From: Pseudomonas sp. BBP2017
Lineage (GTDB): Bacteria; Pseudomonadota; Gammaproteobacteria; Pseudomonadales; Pseudomonadaceae
Reading direction: 5' to 3'
NCBI RefSeq assembly: GCF_003024385.1
Contig: NZ_PVZN01000004.1
Span: forward strand, 248,001-312,000
DNA: 64,000 nt
A model generated the notes under the pieces. It did not search any database. It worked only from the letters and a program-made list of their open reading frames with translations, and had not been told where the DNA came from. Made by a program: the position numbers and the translations under genes. Positions 25,422 to 35,380 of the stretch are shown here, piece after piece. Numbering within the stretch: the stretch's first letter is position 1; every line of letters starts with the position of its first letter.

Positions 25422-26489
25422 ATGTATTTTCTCAAGCGCTGTACCGCGTTGCTGCTGACGTGGGCCGCCCTTCAAGGTGCGGCACAGGCCGCACCTTACA
25501 TGGATGTGCTGGATCTGCCGGCCATGCCCAGCGCCTTGGCAACAGTCAGCCCGTTGCGTGATGTAACCAGCGTCGGTGCGCACCTGGTGGCTGTCGGCCC
25601 GCGTGGGCACATTCTGTACTCCGATGACAACGGCGGACATTGGCAACAGGCCAGCGTGCCGGCCAGTGCCGACCTCAATGCCGTGAATTTCCCCAGCGCC
25701 AAGCAGGGCTGGGCGGTAGGTAATGACGGCGTGATTCTGCACAGCCGCGATGGCGGTGTGAGCTGGCAAAAACAACTGGACGGACGCGTGCTGGGCGAAC
25801 AGGTGCTGGCCTACTACCGCGCCCAGGCCCAGGCCGCACCGGAGGATGAGCGGTGGCCGGTGCTGATCGCGGAAGCTGAACGGCTGGTGCAAGAAGGCGC
25901 CGACAAACCGTTTCTGGATGTCTGGTTCGCTGACGAACAAAACGGTTTCGCTGTCGGTGTCTTCAATCTGCTGCTGCACACCCGTGATGGCGGTCAGCAC
26001 TGGACGCCTTGGCTGGAGCGCAGCGACAACCCGCAAGGCCTGCACCTGACTAGCCTGGTCAGCGTCGACGGTGCGCTGTACATCACCGGCGAGCAGGGCT
26101 TGCTGCTCAAGCTCGACGCCGATGGCCAGCACTTCACCCGCCTGAACACGCCTTACAGCGGTACGTTCTTTGGTGCCGTCGGCAAGCCGGGGGTGCTCCT
26201 GGTCTATGGCTTGCGTGGCCATGTGCTGCGCAGCAGCGATGGCGGCCAGCACTGGCAGCCGGTGAACACCGGCCTTGCCAACAGCATCACTGCGGCCAGC
26301 CTGGACAGTGCCGGGCAGCTGTGGCTGCTGAGCCAAGCCGGGCATGTACTGCTCAGCCGCGACGACGGCGTCAGTTTCACCCAGGTCAGGCAAACGGCAC
26401 GAACACCGATAAGTGCGGTGGCATTCGATGCCGCGAAGCAGTTGGTGTTGGTGGGTGAACGTGGTGTACGCACGCTTGCCGTCGAATAA
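25422..26489 (+). CDS. YCF48/BNR-repeat periplasmic beta-propeller protein
   Basis: A 355-residue exported protein (signal ends AAQA). It has repeated blades with an S/TxDGGxxW pattern: SDDNGGHWQQ, SRDGGVSWQK, TRDGGQHWTP, SSDGGQHWQP and SRDDGVSF. This matches YCF48-like photosystem-assembly-type propellers. Between DUF1329 and the RND gene it is a standard member of the module and is thought to act as a periplasmic adaptor. A GGAG ribosome site precedes the ATG. Confidence 0.9.
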   Translation: MYFLKRCTALLLTWAALQGAAQAAPYMDVLDLPAMPSALATVSPLRDVTSVGAHLVAVGPRGHILYSDDNGGHWQQASVPASADLNAVNFPSAKQGWAVGNDGVILHSRDGGVSWQKQLDGRVLGEQVLAYYRAQAQAAPEDERWPVLIAEAERLVQEGADKPFLDVWFADEQNGFAVGVFNLLLHTRDGGQHWTPWLERSDNPQGLHLTSLVSVDGALYITGEQGLLLKLDADGQHFTRLNTPYSGTFFGAVGKPGVLLVYGLRGHVLRSSDGGQHWQPVNTGLANSITAASLDSAGQLWLLSQAGHVLLSRDDGVSFTQVRQTARTPISAVAFDAAKQLVLVGERGVRTLAVE

Positions 26490-26519
26490 CTGCCGTCCCC
26501 ATAACAAGAGAAAAGCCTG

Positions 26520-28994
26520 ATGGCCAACATCCAACAAGACACCTTGCCGGTGATCCGCACCCTCGGTGAATTCGACACCCGCTCCGGCAACTGGCTGGAA
26601 CGTCTGGTGTTCAATCATCGACTGCCGTTCATGTTGATGATGCTGCTGACAACCCTGGTGCTAGGGTTCATGGCCGTAACTCGCCTGGAGCTGCGGCCCA
26701 GCTTCGAAAAGATGATTCCGCAGAGTCACCCCTATATCCAGAACTACCTGGACAACCGTCAGTCGTTGCGCGGCCTGGGTAACTCACTGCGCGTGGTGGT
26801 GGAAAACACCCGGGGCGATATCTTCGACCCGGCTTACTTGCAGACCCTGCGGCAAATCAACGATGAGCTGTTCCTCAGCCAGGGCGTCGACCGCGCCTGG
26901 ATGAAGTCCCTGTGGAGCCCGGCGGTACGCTGGACCGAAGTCACTGAAGAGGGCTTTCAGGGCGGACCGGTCATGCCCGACAGCTATCAGGGTTCGGCGG
27001 CCGACATCGAGCAGCTGCGCCAGAACATCGAGCGTGCGAATATTGTCGGCAGTCTGGTCGCCCGCGACTTCAAGTCAAGCATGCTGATCGTGCCGCTGCT
27101 GGACCAGGACTCGGCGACTGGCCGTGGTATTGACTATCACGCGTTTTCGCAAAAGCTTGAACAGCTGCGCAGCCAGTACGAAGCGCAGGGCCCTTACAAG
27201 ATTCATGTGATCGGCTTTGCCAAGCTGATGGGCGACCTGATCGACGGACTGATCCAGGTCATGCTGTTCTTTGCCCTGGCGGTGCTGACCACGCTGCTGA
27301 TCATCTACCTCTATACCCGCTGTGTGCGCAGTACGTTGCTGGTGGTGCTGTGTTCGTTGACGGCGGTGATCTGGCAACTGGGCATCGTGGCCTGGCTGGG
27401 CTATGCCATCGACCCTTATTCGATCCTGGTGCCGTTCCTGATTTTCGCTATCGGCGTGTCTCACGCTGCACAGAAAATGAACGGCATCATGCAGGACATT
27501 GGCCGCGGCACCCATCGCCAGGTGGCTGCACGCTACACCTTCCGCCGCTTGTTCGTGGCCGGTGTCACCGCGCTGCTCGCCGATGCGGTGGGTTTCGCCG
27601 TGCTGATGCTGATCGACATCCCGGTGATCAAGGACCTGGCAATCACCGCGAGTATCGGCGTGGCGGTGTTGATCTTCACCTCGTTGTTGCTGATGCCGGT
27701 GGCGCTGTCCTATGTCGGTGTCGGTCGCAAAGCCGCCGAGCGCGCTTTGCGCATTGACTCACGGGCCGCCGAACACCGTGGCTTTGGCAAGCTCTGGGAC
27801 CTGCTCGATCGTTTTACCACGCGTAAATGGGCGACGGCGACCTTGCTGGTAGCCGCGGTCCTGGGAGCAGGGGGCTTTGCCCTCAGCCTGCAATTGAAGA
27901 TCGGCGATCTCGACAGTGGTGCCCCGGAGCTGCACGCCGATTCACGTTATAACCGCGACAATGCCTACATCACCGGCCATTACGCGTTGTCCAGCGACAC
28001 CTTCGCGGTGATGATCAAGACCGCCCCAGAAGGTTGCCTGCGCTACCAGACCCTGGTGCTCGCCGACCGCCTGGCCTGGGAGCTGCAACAACACGCCGGC
28101 GTCCAGACCACGCTGTCGTTGACCAACGCGGTGCGCCAGATCACCGCCGGCACCTACGAAGGCAACCCCAAACTCAGCAGCATCCAGCGCAACCAGGATG
28201 TGCTCAATTACGCGGCACAACAGGCGTCGGTCAATGCGCCGGAGCTGTTCAACAACGACTGCTCGCTGATGCCGGTGATCGCCTACCTCAAGGACCACAA
28301 GGCCGACACTCTGGACGAAGTGGTCGCGCTGGCTGAGCGCTTTGCCCAGGCCAACAGCAGTGACGAGCGCCAGTTCCTCCTGGCTGCTGGCAGTGCCGGT
28401 ATTGAGGCGGCGACCAACATCGTCGTGCGTGATGCCAACCGTACCATGCTGTTGCTGGTGTACCTGGCGGTCACGCTGTTCTGCCTGATTACCTTCCGCA
28501 GCTGGCGCGCAACTCTGGTAGCGGTGTTGCCGCTGGTACTCACCTCGGTGCTGTGTGAAGCGCTGATGGTGATGATGGGCATCGGCGTGAAGGTCGCCAC
28601 CTTGCCGGTAATCGCCCTGGGCGTGGGCATCGGCGTGGACTATGCGCTGTACCTGCTCAGCGTCCAGCTGCACTACCAGCGCAAAGGCATGCCGCTGTCC
28701 GAGGCCTATGAGAATGCCGTGGCCTTCACCGGCCGGGTCGTCGGTCTGGTCGGTATCACCCTGGCGGCCGGCGTGGTGGGCTGGGCCTGGTCGCCGATCA
28801 AGTTCCAGGCCGACATGGGCATCCTGCTGACCTTCATGTTCCTTTGGAACATGCTCGGTGCGCTGATCCTGATCCCGGCCCTGTCGTACTTCCTCCTGCC
28901 TGGCAACAAGGCCCAGGTTACCGTGCTCGGCACCGTCGCTGACGACCGGCTAAAACACACCACCCAAGAAGTCGAGTGTTCGCAAAATGTCTGA
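26520..28994 (+). CDS. RND/MMPL-family inner-membrane transporter
   Basis: An 824-residue transporter with two sets of helices, each with a large periplasmic loop. GVSHAAQKMNGI in the first half and GVGIGVDYALYLLS in the second mark the sterol-sensing-like membrane domains of lipid-type RND exporters. The end overlaps the acyl-CoA dehydrogenase by 8 bases. With DUF1302, DUF1329 and the propeller it likely forms a cell-envelope pathway for a hydrophobic molecule, in either direction. Confidence 0.92.
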   Translation: MANIQQDTLPVIRTLGEFDTRSGNWLERLVFNHRLPFMLMMLLTTLVLGFMAVTRLELRPSFEKMIPQSHPYIQNYLDNRQSLRGLGNSLRVVVENTRGDIFDPAYLQTLRQINDELFLSQGVDRAWMKSLWSPAVRWTEVTEEGFQGGPVMPDSYQGSAADIEQLRQNIERANIVGSLVARDFKSSMLIVPLLDQDSATGRGIDYHAFSQKLEQLRSQYEAQGPYKIHVIGFAKLMGDLIDGLIQVMLFFALAVLTTLLIIYLYTRCVRSTLLVVLCSLTAVIWQLGIVAWLGYAIDPYSILVPFLIFAIGVSHAAQKMNGIMQDIGRGTHRQVAARYTFRRLFVAGVTALLADAVGFAVLMLIDIPVIKDLAITASIGVAVLIFTSLLLMPVALSYVGVGRKAAERALRIDSRAAEHRGFGKLWDLLDRFTTRKWATATLLVAAVLGAGGFALSLQLKIGDLDSGAPELHADSRYNRDNAYITGHYALSSDTFAVMIKTAPEGCLRYQTLVLADRLAWELQQHAGVQTTLSLTNAVRQITAGTYEGNPKLSSIQRNQDVLNYAAQQASVNAPELFNNDCSLMPVIAYLKDHKADTLDEVVALAERFAQANSSDERQFLLAAGSAGIEAATNIVVRDANRTMLLLVYLAVTLFCLITFRSWRATLVAVLPLVLTSVLCEALMVMMGIGVKVATLPVIALGVGIGVDYALYLLSVQLHYQRKGMPLSEAYENAVAFTGRVVGLVGITLAAGVVGWAWSPIKFQADMGILLTFMFLWNMLGALILIPALSYFLLPGNKAQVTVLGTVADDRLKHTTQEVECSQNV

Positions 28995-30765
28995 TTACCT
29001 TCCACCTTTGCGCGATATGGATTTTTTATTCAACGAGGTCTTCGACATTCCGGCCATCTGGTCTCGGATACCGGCACTGGCCGCGCAAGTCGATGCCGAC
29101 ACCGTCAAGGCGATTCTCGAACAGGCTGGCAAGCTCATCGCCCAGGTGGTGGCACCGCTGAACCGCAGCGGCGACGAGCAAGGCTGCCGCTGGGAGGAAG
29201 GACGGGTAAGCACACCGGATGGCTTCACCGAAGCCTATCGCCGTTATGCCGAGGATGGCTGGGTGGGTGTGGCGGGCGCGGTGGAATATGGTGGCATGGG
29301 CATGCCCAAAGTGATTGGCGCTCAGATCGAGGAAATGCTCAACGCCGCCAACCTGTCCTTTGGCCTGTACCCGATGCTGACCGCCGGGGCCTGCCTGTCG
29401 CTGCTCAATCACGCCAGCGATGCGCTCAAAGCCCAGTACCTGCCGGCCCTGTACGAAGGGCGCTGGAGCGGCTCGATGTGCCTGACCGAACCCCATGCAG
29501 GCACCGACCTCGGTCTGATCCGCACCCGCGCCGAGCCTCAGGCCGATGGCAGCTACCGCATCAGCGGCACCAAGATATTCATCACCGGTGGTGAGCAGGA
29601 CCTGACGGACAACATCATCCACCTGGTGCTGGCCAAGCTGCCGGATGCGCCGCAGGGCGCCAAGGGCATCTCGCTGTTCCTGGTGCCCAAGGTGCTGGTC
29701 GAGGCGGACGGCTCGCTGGGTGAAGCCAATGCGCTCGGTTGCGGTTCGATCGAACACAAGATGGGCATCAAGGCTTCGGCCACCTGCGTGATGAACTTCG
29801 ATGGCGCCGTCGGTTACCTGGTCGGCGACCTGAACAAGGGCCTGAACGCCATGTTCACCATGATGAACTACGAACGCCTGGGCGTCGGCATCCAGGGCCT
29901 GGCCTTGGGTGAGCGCTCTTATCAGAATGCTATCGAATATGCCCGCGAGCGCCTGCAAAGCCGCGCCGTGACGGGCCCGGTGGCGACCGAACAGCCTGCC
30001 GACCCGATCATCGTGCACCCAGACGTGCGGCGCATGCTGCTGACCATGAAAGCCCTGAACGAAGGCGGGCGGGCGTTTTCCACTTATGTTGCGCTACAAC
30101 TGGACCTGGCCAAGTACAGCCAGGCCCCTGCCGAACGCAGCCGTGCCGAAGCACAAGTGGCGTTGTTGACGCCAGTGGCCAAGGCGTTCCTGACCGACAT
30201 GGGCCTGGAAACCACCGTCCACGGCCAGCAGGTGTTCGGCGGCCACGGATATATCCGCGAATGGGGCCAGGAGCAGTTGATTCGCGATTGCCGCATCACC
30301 CAGATCTACGAAGGCACCAATGGTATTCAGGCCATGGACCTGGTGGGCCGCAAACTGGTCGCCGACGGTGGCCGCACTTACGCCTTGCTCAGCGCACAGA
30401 TCAAAGCATTCGCCGAATCGCTCGCTGTCTCGCGTAGCGAGTTCAGTGCGCCGCTGCTGGGCGCTGTCGCAAACCTGGACGAGCTGACCGCCTGGGTGCT
30501 GGACCGTGCGCAAGGTAACGCACAGGAAATCGGTGCGGCGGCGGTGGAGTATCTGCATGTGTTCGGCTACACGCTGTACGCCTACCTGTGGGCGCAGATG
30601 GCCGATGTCGCCCTGGAGCAAGAACAGCAATCAGGGTTCTACGCCAGCAAACTGGGCACTGCCCGGTTCTATTTCGCACGTCTGTTGCCGCGCATCCAGT
30701 CGCTCAGCGCCACTGTCAAAGCCGGCAGTGCCAGCCTGTTTCTGCTCGACGCCGATCAACTGTGA
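28987..30765 (+). CDS. Acyl-CoA dehydrogenase (DmdC/FadE-like, large)
   Basis: A 592-residue flavoenzyme. CLTEPHAGTDLGLIRTRA and ISGTKIFITGGEQD are family signatures; GHGYIREWGQEQLIRDCRI and QIYEGTNGIQAMDL follow in the C-terminal half. The extra C-terminal domain gives the length typical of the 3-methylmercaptopropionyl-CoA dehydrogenase-like branch. It oxidises an acyl-CoA to the enoyl-CoA. The gene overlaps the RND gene and precedes the CoA ligase by 11 bases, so activation and first oxidation are co-expressed. Confidence 0.93.
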   Translation: MSDYLPPLRDMDFLFNEVFDIPAIWSRIPALAAQVDADTVKAILEQAGKLIAQVVAPLNRSGDEQGCRWEEGRVSTPDGFTEAYRRYAEDGWVGVAGAVEYGGMGMPKVIGAQIEEMLNAANLSFGLYPMLTAGACLSLLNHASDALKAQYLPALYEGRWSGSMCLTEPHAGTDLGLIRTRAEPQADGSYRISGTKIFITGGEQDLTDNIIHLVLAKLPDAPQGAKGISLFLVPKVLVEADGSLGEANALGCGSIEHKMGIKASATCVMNFDGAVGYLVGDLNKGLNAMFTMMNYERLGVGIQGLALGERSYQNAIEYARERLQSRAVTGPVATEQPADPIIVHPDVRRMLLTMKALNEGGRAFSTYVALQLDLAKYSQAPAERSRAEAQVALLTPVAKAFLTDMGLETTVHGQQVFGGHGYIREWGQEQLIRDCRITQIYEGTNGIQAMDLVGRKLVADGGRTYALLSAQIKAFAESLAVSRSEFSAPLLGAVANLDELTAWVLDRAQGNAQEIGAAAVEYLHVFGYTLYAYLWAQMADVALEQEQQSGFYASKLGTARFYFARLLPRIQSLSATVKAGSASLFLLDADQL

Positions 30766-30776
30766 AGGACCCTGAG

Positions 30777-32420
30777 ATGATCAACACCCGCGTCATTGCC
30801 CCGGCACCCGGGGCCTATACCTATCCGCTGCTGATCAAGCGCCTGCTGCTTTCCGGCGTGCGCTATCAACCCGGTCAGGAAATCGTCTACGCCGACAAGC
30901 TGCGCTACACCTACACCACCTTGATGGAGCGTATCCAGCGCCTGGCCAATGTGCTGGTCCAGGCCGGGGTCAAACCTGGCGATACCGTGGCCTTGCTCGA
31001 TTGGGACAGTCACCGCGCACTGGAGTGCTTTTTTGCCGTGCCGATGATCGGTGCGGTGCTGCACACGGTCAATGTGCGCCTGTCCGCCGAACAGATTCGC
31101 TACACCATGAACCATGCCGAGGACCGCTTGGTGCTGGTGCATGATGACTTCCTGCCGTTGATGGAACAGTTGCAGGGTAAGCTACAAACGGTCGAGGGCT
31201 TTGTCCGCTTTAGCGACGCCGAGCCCTGCGCCACTGAGTTACCTGTGCGGGGTGAGTACGAGGCGTTGCTGGCGGCAGCCGACAGTCAGTTCGAATTCCC
31301 CGACTTCGATGAGAACTCGCTGGCGACCCTGTTCTACACCACTGGCACCACCGGTAACCCCAAGGGCGTTTATTTCACCCATCGCCAGTTGGTGCTGCAT
31401 ACGCTAAACGAACTGGGCACGTTCGCCGCTTGCGGGGGCGAACCCTTGCTGCGTTCGGGCGATGTGTACATGCCGATCACCCCGATGTTCCATGTGCATG
31501 CCTGGGGCGTGCCGTATGTCGCCACCGCCCTTGGGATCAAGCAGGTGTATCCCGGGCGCTACGAACCCAACCAGTTGGTGCGCTTGTTCCGTGTAGAGCA
31601 GGTGACATTCTCCCACTGTGTACCGACCTTGCTGCAGATGATGCTCGACTGTGAAGAAGGCCGAAAAACCGACCTTGATGGCTGGAAAATGCTCCTCGGC
31701 GGCAGCGCCCTGACCCAGGGGTTAGCGACACGGGCGAGCGCACGCGGCATACGGGTGCACTGCGGTTACGGGATGTCCGAGAGTTGTCCGCTGCTATGCC
31801 TGACGAGCCTGGGCCCCGAAGATCTGGCACTGCCCATGGAGCAGCAGGTGCCGCTACGGATCAACGCCGGTGTGCCGATTCCGCTGGTGGACCTGCGCAT
31901 TGTCAATGAGCAGGGCCATGAGGTGGTGCATGACGGTGAAAGTCTCGGTGAGGTGGTGGTGCGCGCACCCTGGCTTACCCAGGGTTACCTGAAAGAGCCC
32001 GAGCAAGGCGCTGCTTTATGGGCCGAAGGCTGGATGCACACCGGCGACATGGCCTGTATCAATGATCGAGGTGTAGTGCAGATTCGTGACCGCATCAAGG
32101 ACGTCATCAAGACAGGCGGTGAGTGGATCAGTTCGGTGGCGCTGGAAAGCTTGATCAGCCAGCACCCTAGCGTCGATTCGGTGGCGGTGGTGGGGATTGC
32201 CGATGCGCAATGGGGCGAACAACCATTGGCCCTGGTGGTTTGCGTCGCAGGTGCACAACTGGACCTGCAATCCCTCGCGCAGCACCTGCAACAGTTTGTC
32301 GACAGCGGCTCCCTGAACAAATGGGCAGTGCCACGGCAAGTACGATTTGTGGACGAGATTCCGAAAACCAGTGTCGGCAAGATCAACAAGAAGCTGATCC
32401 GTGAGATGCATGCCCGCTAG
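30777..32420 (+). CDS. AMP-forming fatty acyl-CoA ligase
   Basis: A 547-residue ANL-family enzyme. The phosphate loop LFYTTGTTGNPKG sits near residue 188. CGYGMSESCPL, GWMHTGDMACIN, RIKDVIKTGGEWIS and the catalytic lysine in TSVGKINKK complete the adenylation and thioesterification motifs. It activates a carboxylic acid, probably medium- or long-chain, to its CoA ester for the dehydrogenase just upstream. It is the last gene of the operon; a GGAGCCGGC-type hairpin remnant follows the stop. Confidence 0.93.
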   Translation: MINTRVIAPAPGAYTYPLLIKRLLLSGVRYQPGQEIVYADKLRYTYTTLMERIQRLANVLVQAGVKPGDTVALLDWDSHRALECFFAVPMIGAVLHTVNVRLSAEQIRYTMNHAEDRLVLVHDDFLPLMEQLQGKLQTVEGFVRFSDAEPCATELPVRGEYEALLAAADSQFEFPDFDENSLATLFYTTGTTGNPKGVYFTHRQLVLHTLNELGTFAACGGEPLLRSGDVYMPITPMFHVHAWGVPYVATALGIKQVYPGRYEPNQLVRLFRVEQVTFSHCVPTLLQMMLDCEEGRKTDLDGWKMLLGGSALTQGLATRASARGIRVHCGYGMSESCPLLCLTSLGPEDLALPMEQQVPLRINAGVPIPLVDLRIVNEQGHEVVHDGESLGEVVVRAPWLTQGYLKEPEQGAALWAEGWMHTGDMACINDRGVVQIRDRIKDVIKTGGEWISSVALESLISQHPSVDSVAVVGIADAQWGEQPLALVVCVAGAQLDLQSLAQHLQQFVDSGSLNKWAVPRQVRFVDEIPKTSVGKINKKLIREMHAR

Positions 32421-32566
32421 GAGCCGGCTTGTCCCGCGATGCCATGTGGCGGTCAGTTACCTTTGCTGGCTTGGCAATATTCATTAAACTGGCGGGCTGC
32501 GAGAACGCTGAGCGTTGCAATCAGCGTTCTCGCCCATGCATTCAAGGAAGAGAAGGGCATTCTGTT

Positions 32567-33259
32567 ATGGCCGTTACGCTGTGCAAGTCGTGCAAAAAAC
32601 CAGTAGAACCTGATGCAAGAGCCTGCCCGGCCTGCGGCGAGGACTACCCGGCGGTGAACACGGCCAAGCAGTTGAAGCTGATCGCCCTCGTCGCGGTCGT
32701 GCTGGTTATCGGGTCGCTGGTTTCGAAGTGGAGCACCCGTCCCATCGCCCCGGCTGCGCCTATAGTGGGTGAGCAAAACACCGGCCCTCGGTCGGCGGTT
32801 TTTGTTGAGGGCAGTCAGATCGTCTATTACCAGACCCTGGGGCTCACGCCAAAACACTACGCCGATCGCCTGAATGCGACACTAAAAGCGCTCGATATGC
32901 CTTATGCCATTGATCCGGCGAATATTGAAAAAGGTGAGGCCATTGACTTTCTCAACGCCCAAATAGGCCCTTTCGTTACTCTGACGGGCTCCGTGGACAA
33001 AGAAACCGGCCAGTTGACCAGCATCGCCATTTTTGCCGCCGGCGATGGCAGCCGGGCCTCCGGTGAAGAAATTCAGACCGTTGCCAGTGTCGCAATGGCG
33101 GCCGGGTCAGCCGGCGCCGATCACCGGGAGATCCAAAAGCGGTTTGCGGACATGGTCGTCAAAGAAGAACGCTACCGGCATGGTTTTGTGGAATTCAGAG
33201 CAGGGATCACTCAAGCGATGGGATCGTGGTTTTCGGTTGATCCCATCCCGCCCGAGTGA
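32567..33259 (+). CDS. Zinc-ribbon, single-helix membrane protein
   Basis: A 230-residue protein. CKSCKKPVEPDARACPACG at the N-terminus is a double CxxC zinc ribbon. A hydrophobic helix (LIALVAVVLVIGSLV, about 37-51) follows, then a soluble domain. The ribbon would be cytoplasmic and the rest periplasmic. GAAG/GGGC lies upstream of the ATG. I do not recognise the C-terminal domain. It is separate from the preceding operon. Confidence 0.75.
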   Translation: MAVTLCKSCKKPVEPDARACPACGEDYPAVNTAKQLKLIALVAVVLVIGSLVSKWSTRPIAPAAPIVGEQNTGPRSAVFVEGSQIVYYQTLGLTPKHYADRLNATLKALDMPYAIDPANIEKGEAIDFLNAQIGPFVTLTGSVDKETGQLTSIAIFAAGDGSRASGEEIQTVASVAMAAGSAGADHREIQKRFADMVVKEERYRHGFVEFRAGITQAMGSWFSVDPIPPE

Positions 33260-33286
33260 ATGCAGGCGGCACAAAAGCATTGACCT

Positions 33287-33309
33287 CATCGCGGGCCCGG
33301 CCCGCGATG
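33287..33309. terminator. Short inverted repeat between convergent genes
   Basis: CATCGCGGGC (33287-33296) and GCCCGCGATG (33300-33309) form a 10-bp stem with a 3-base loop between the zinc-ribbon gene and the oprD-like gene. Confidence 0.6.
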
Positions 33310-33328
33310 CCGCTAGGGTAGAGGGCCC

Positions 33329-34591
33329 CTAGTAGTTGAACGTATAACGCAGAATCAGGCGGTTCTCGTTGGCACTGTCGGCATAGGTGGAACGGTTGGT
33401 GGAGTTGCGCCATTGCACTGCAAGTCCCTTCACCGGCCCGCCCTGGACCACATAAGTGATGTCGGTCATCCGTTCCCATTCCTTGCCTGACTCACCGCTG
33501 GCCCGAAGCCCTGCCGCTTGTGCGGTATTGACCATCGTCGGGTCGACGTCTTCACCCTTGGCGTATTTGACCCCCAAGGTCAGCCCGGGAACACCCACTG
33601 CGGCGAAGTCGAAGTCGTAGCGGGCGTACCAGACGCGCTCATTGGCAGCGGTGAAGGTACTCACCAGCGATTCTGCGAAAATGTAAGTGTCGGTGCCGTT
33701 GACGAACGCAAACGGGGTATCGCCCCAGGCCTTCTGGTAGCCGCCGCCAAGGGTATGACCCTTGAGGCTGTAGGCCAGGTAACTGGTGAGGGTGCGGTTG
33801 TCGACTTCACCGACGCCTTCATCGCCGGTCTCATTGGCATCGAACAGGCGCACATCGGCGATAACCGCACCGCTCGACAACGGCTGGTTCAATTTCATGC
33901 CGAAATAGTTGGTACGGTACAAGTCCTCAAGCTCGGCCACGTGATAGCTCAGGCTCAGCGTCGGCAGTACTTTGTAGTCGAATGCCAGGTAGGAGTAGTG
34001 ATCGGCCTCTACCGGCGCATAGCCGGTTGCGGTCAGTGATTCGAAATCGGTGGAGTTGCGTTGCTTGACCGCGTTTACCCGCAGCGCCGAGAAGGTCAAG
34101 GGCGCGAGGTCGTTGGAGACCAGGATACCGCCGCGAAATACCTGAGGCAGCAGGCGACTGTTGTTGCTTGAAAGCAGGGGCATGACCGGGTTTATACCGC
34201 CGATGCGCAGTTCGCTTTTAGCCAGGCGGGCCTTGGCGGTCAGCGTCATCTTGCTGTACGCGTCCTCGACATTGCGTTCCGAGTCGTAGGCCAGCAGGCC
34301 TGAACCCGTACGATCAGGGCTGGAGTCCAGTTTTACCCCGAGCAGGCCGAGGGCATCGACACCAAAGCCGAGCGTCCCTTCGGTAAAGCCCGACTGCAGA
34401 TTGAGGATGAAACCCTGACCCCATTCGTCGCGCTTGTTCTGGCGTGCGTCGTCGTTGCGAAAGTCGCGGTTGTAGTAGAAGTTGCGCAGCTCAAGGCTTG
34501 CCTTTGCATCCTTTACAAAGTCCGCCATTACCACCGGGGCTTGAACGGCAACAGCAGTGGCGAGCAGCAGCTTCACAGGGTGTTTCGACAT
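33329..34591 (-). CDS. OprD-family outer-membrane porin
   Basis: A 420-residue porin with a signal peptide ending near [22 protein letters not shown] at the mature start and [19 protein letters not shown] followed by a terminal RYTFNY are OprD-family features. It forms an 18-strand channel for small carboxylates, amino acids or aromatic acids. I chose the ATG at 34591. It lies downstream of a nitroreductase gene and close to an aromatic-acid-type MFS transporter, suggesting aromatic carboxylate uptake. Confidence 0.95.
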   Translation of the reverse strand: MSKHPVKLLLATAVAVQAPVVMADFVKDAKASLELRNFYYNRDFRNDDARQNKRDEWGQGFILNLQSGFTEGTLGFGVDALGLLGVKLDSSPDRTGSGLLAYDSERNVEDAYSKMTLTAKARLAKSELRIGGINPVMPLLSSNNSRLLPQVFRGGILVSNDLAPLTFSALRVNAVKQRNSTDFESLTATGYAPVEADHYSYLAFDYKVLPTLSLSYHVAELEDLYRTNYFGMKLNQPLSSGAVIADVRLFDANETGDEGVGEVDNRTLTSYLAYSLKGHTLGGGYQKAWGDTPFAFVNGTDTYIFAESLVSTFTAANERVWYARYDFDFAAVGVPGLTLGVKYAKGEDVDPTMVNTAQAAGLRASGESGKEWERMTDITYVVQGGPVKGLAVQWRNSTNRSTYADSANENRLILRYTFNY

Positions 34592-34620
34592 TACAGGCAC
34601 CTTTATTTTTGTTGTTGTGA

Positions 34621-35340
34621 TCAGGGGTGAAAGGTTGCGAACGCACTGACCGGTTCCCGATCGGTCACCAAGGTGTTTTCGATACTGGCAGGGTCCGCGT
34701 AACCGAGGCTCATGCCACACACCAGCATCTGCTCAGGCGCGATCCTCAATTGCGCTGAGATGAGGGTGTGGTATTTGAGGAATGAGGCTTGTGGACAGGT
34801 ATGCAGGCCCCGGCCGCGCGCAGCGACCATCACGCTTTGCAGGAACATGCCATAGTCGAGCAGGCTGCCCTCACCAAGGCTGCGGTCGATGGTGAACAGC
34901 AAGCCCACCGGAGCGTCGAAGAACTGATAGTTGCGCCCGTGCTGTGCATGCATGCGCGGCTGGTCGCCCTTGTCGATCCCCAACAATCCGTAGAGCGCCC
35001 AACCCACTGCCCGTCGGCGGTCGAGGTAGGGCGCTTTCCATTCGTGCGGATAGTAGGCGTACGGGTCCTCATGGTTTGCAGCGGACCTGGGATCGTTATC
35101 GATCCGGGCAATGGCGCGCGACAGGCGCGCCTTCACTTCACCTGTCAGCACATGAACATGCCAAGGCTGCATGTTTACCCCTGTGGCGCTGAAGCGCGCG
35201 ACATCAAGGATGGCCTCAATGTCCTCCCGGGGCACCGGAGCAGGAAGAAATGCCCTGATACTGCGTCGCGTGGTGATTGCCCAGTCAACCGCGTGGTTCA
35301 CAAGCTGTGCAGAGGCTGGCGGTGGCGATAATCGGTTCAT
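34621..35340 (-). CDS. Nitroreductase-family FMN oxidoreductase
   Basis: A 239-residue flavoprotein. The N-terminal [15 protein letters not shown] phosphate-binding segment and [14 protein letters not shown] are characteristic, and [10 protein letters not shown] is near the C-terminus. These enzymes reduce nitro groups, quinones or enones with NAD(P)H. It lies between the porin and MFS genes on the same strand and may be part of a small uptake-and-reduction unit. The substrate is not determinable. Confidence 0.92.
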   Translation of the reverse strand: MNRLSPPPASAQLVNHAVDWAITTRRSIRAFLPAPVPREDIEAILDVARFSATGVNMQPWHVHVLTGEVKARLSRAIARIDNDPRSAANHEDPYAYYPHEWKAPYLDRRRAVGWALYGLLGIDKGDQPRMHAQHGRNYQFFDAPVGLLFTIDRSLGEGSLLDYGMFLQSVMVAARGRGLHTCPQASFLKYHTLISAQLRIAPEQMLVCGMSLGYADPASIENTLVTDREPVSAFATFHP

Positions 35341-35380
35341 GTCCGTTCCTGCAGGTGGCGTCTGGCGTCAAGGCATTTGT

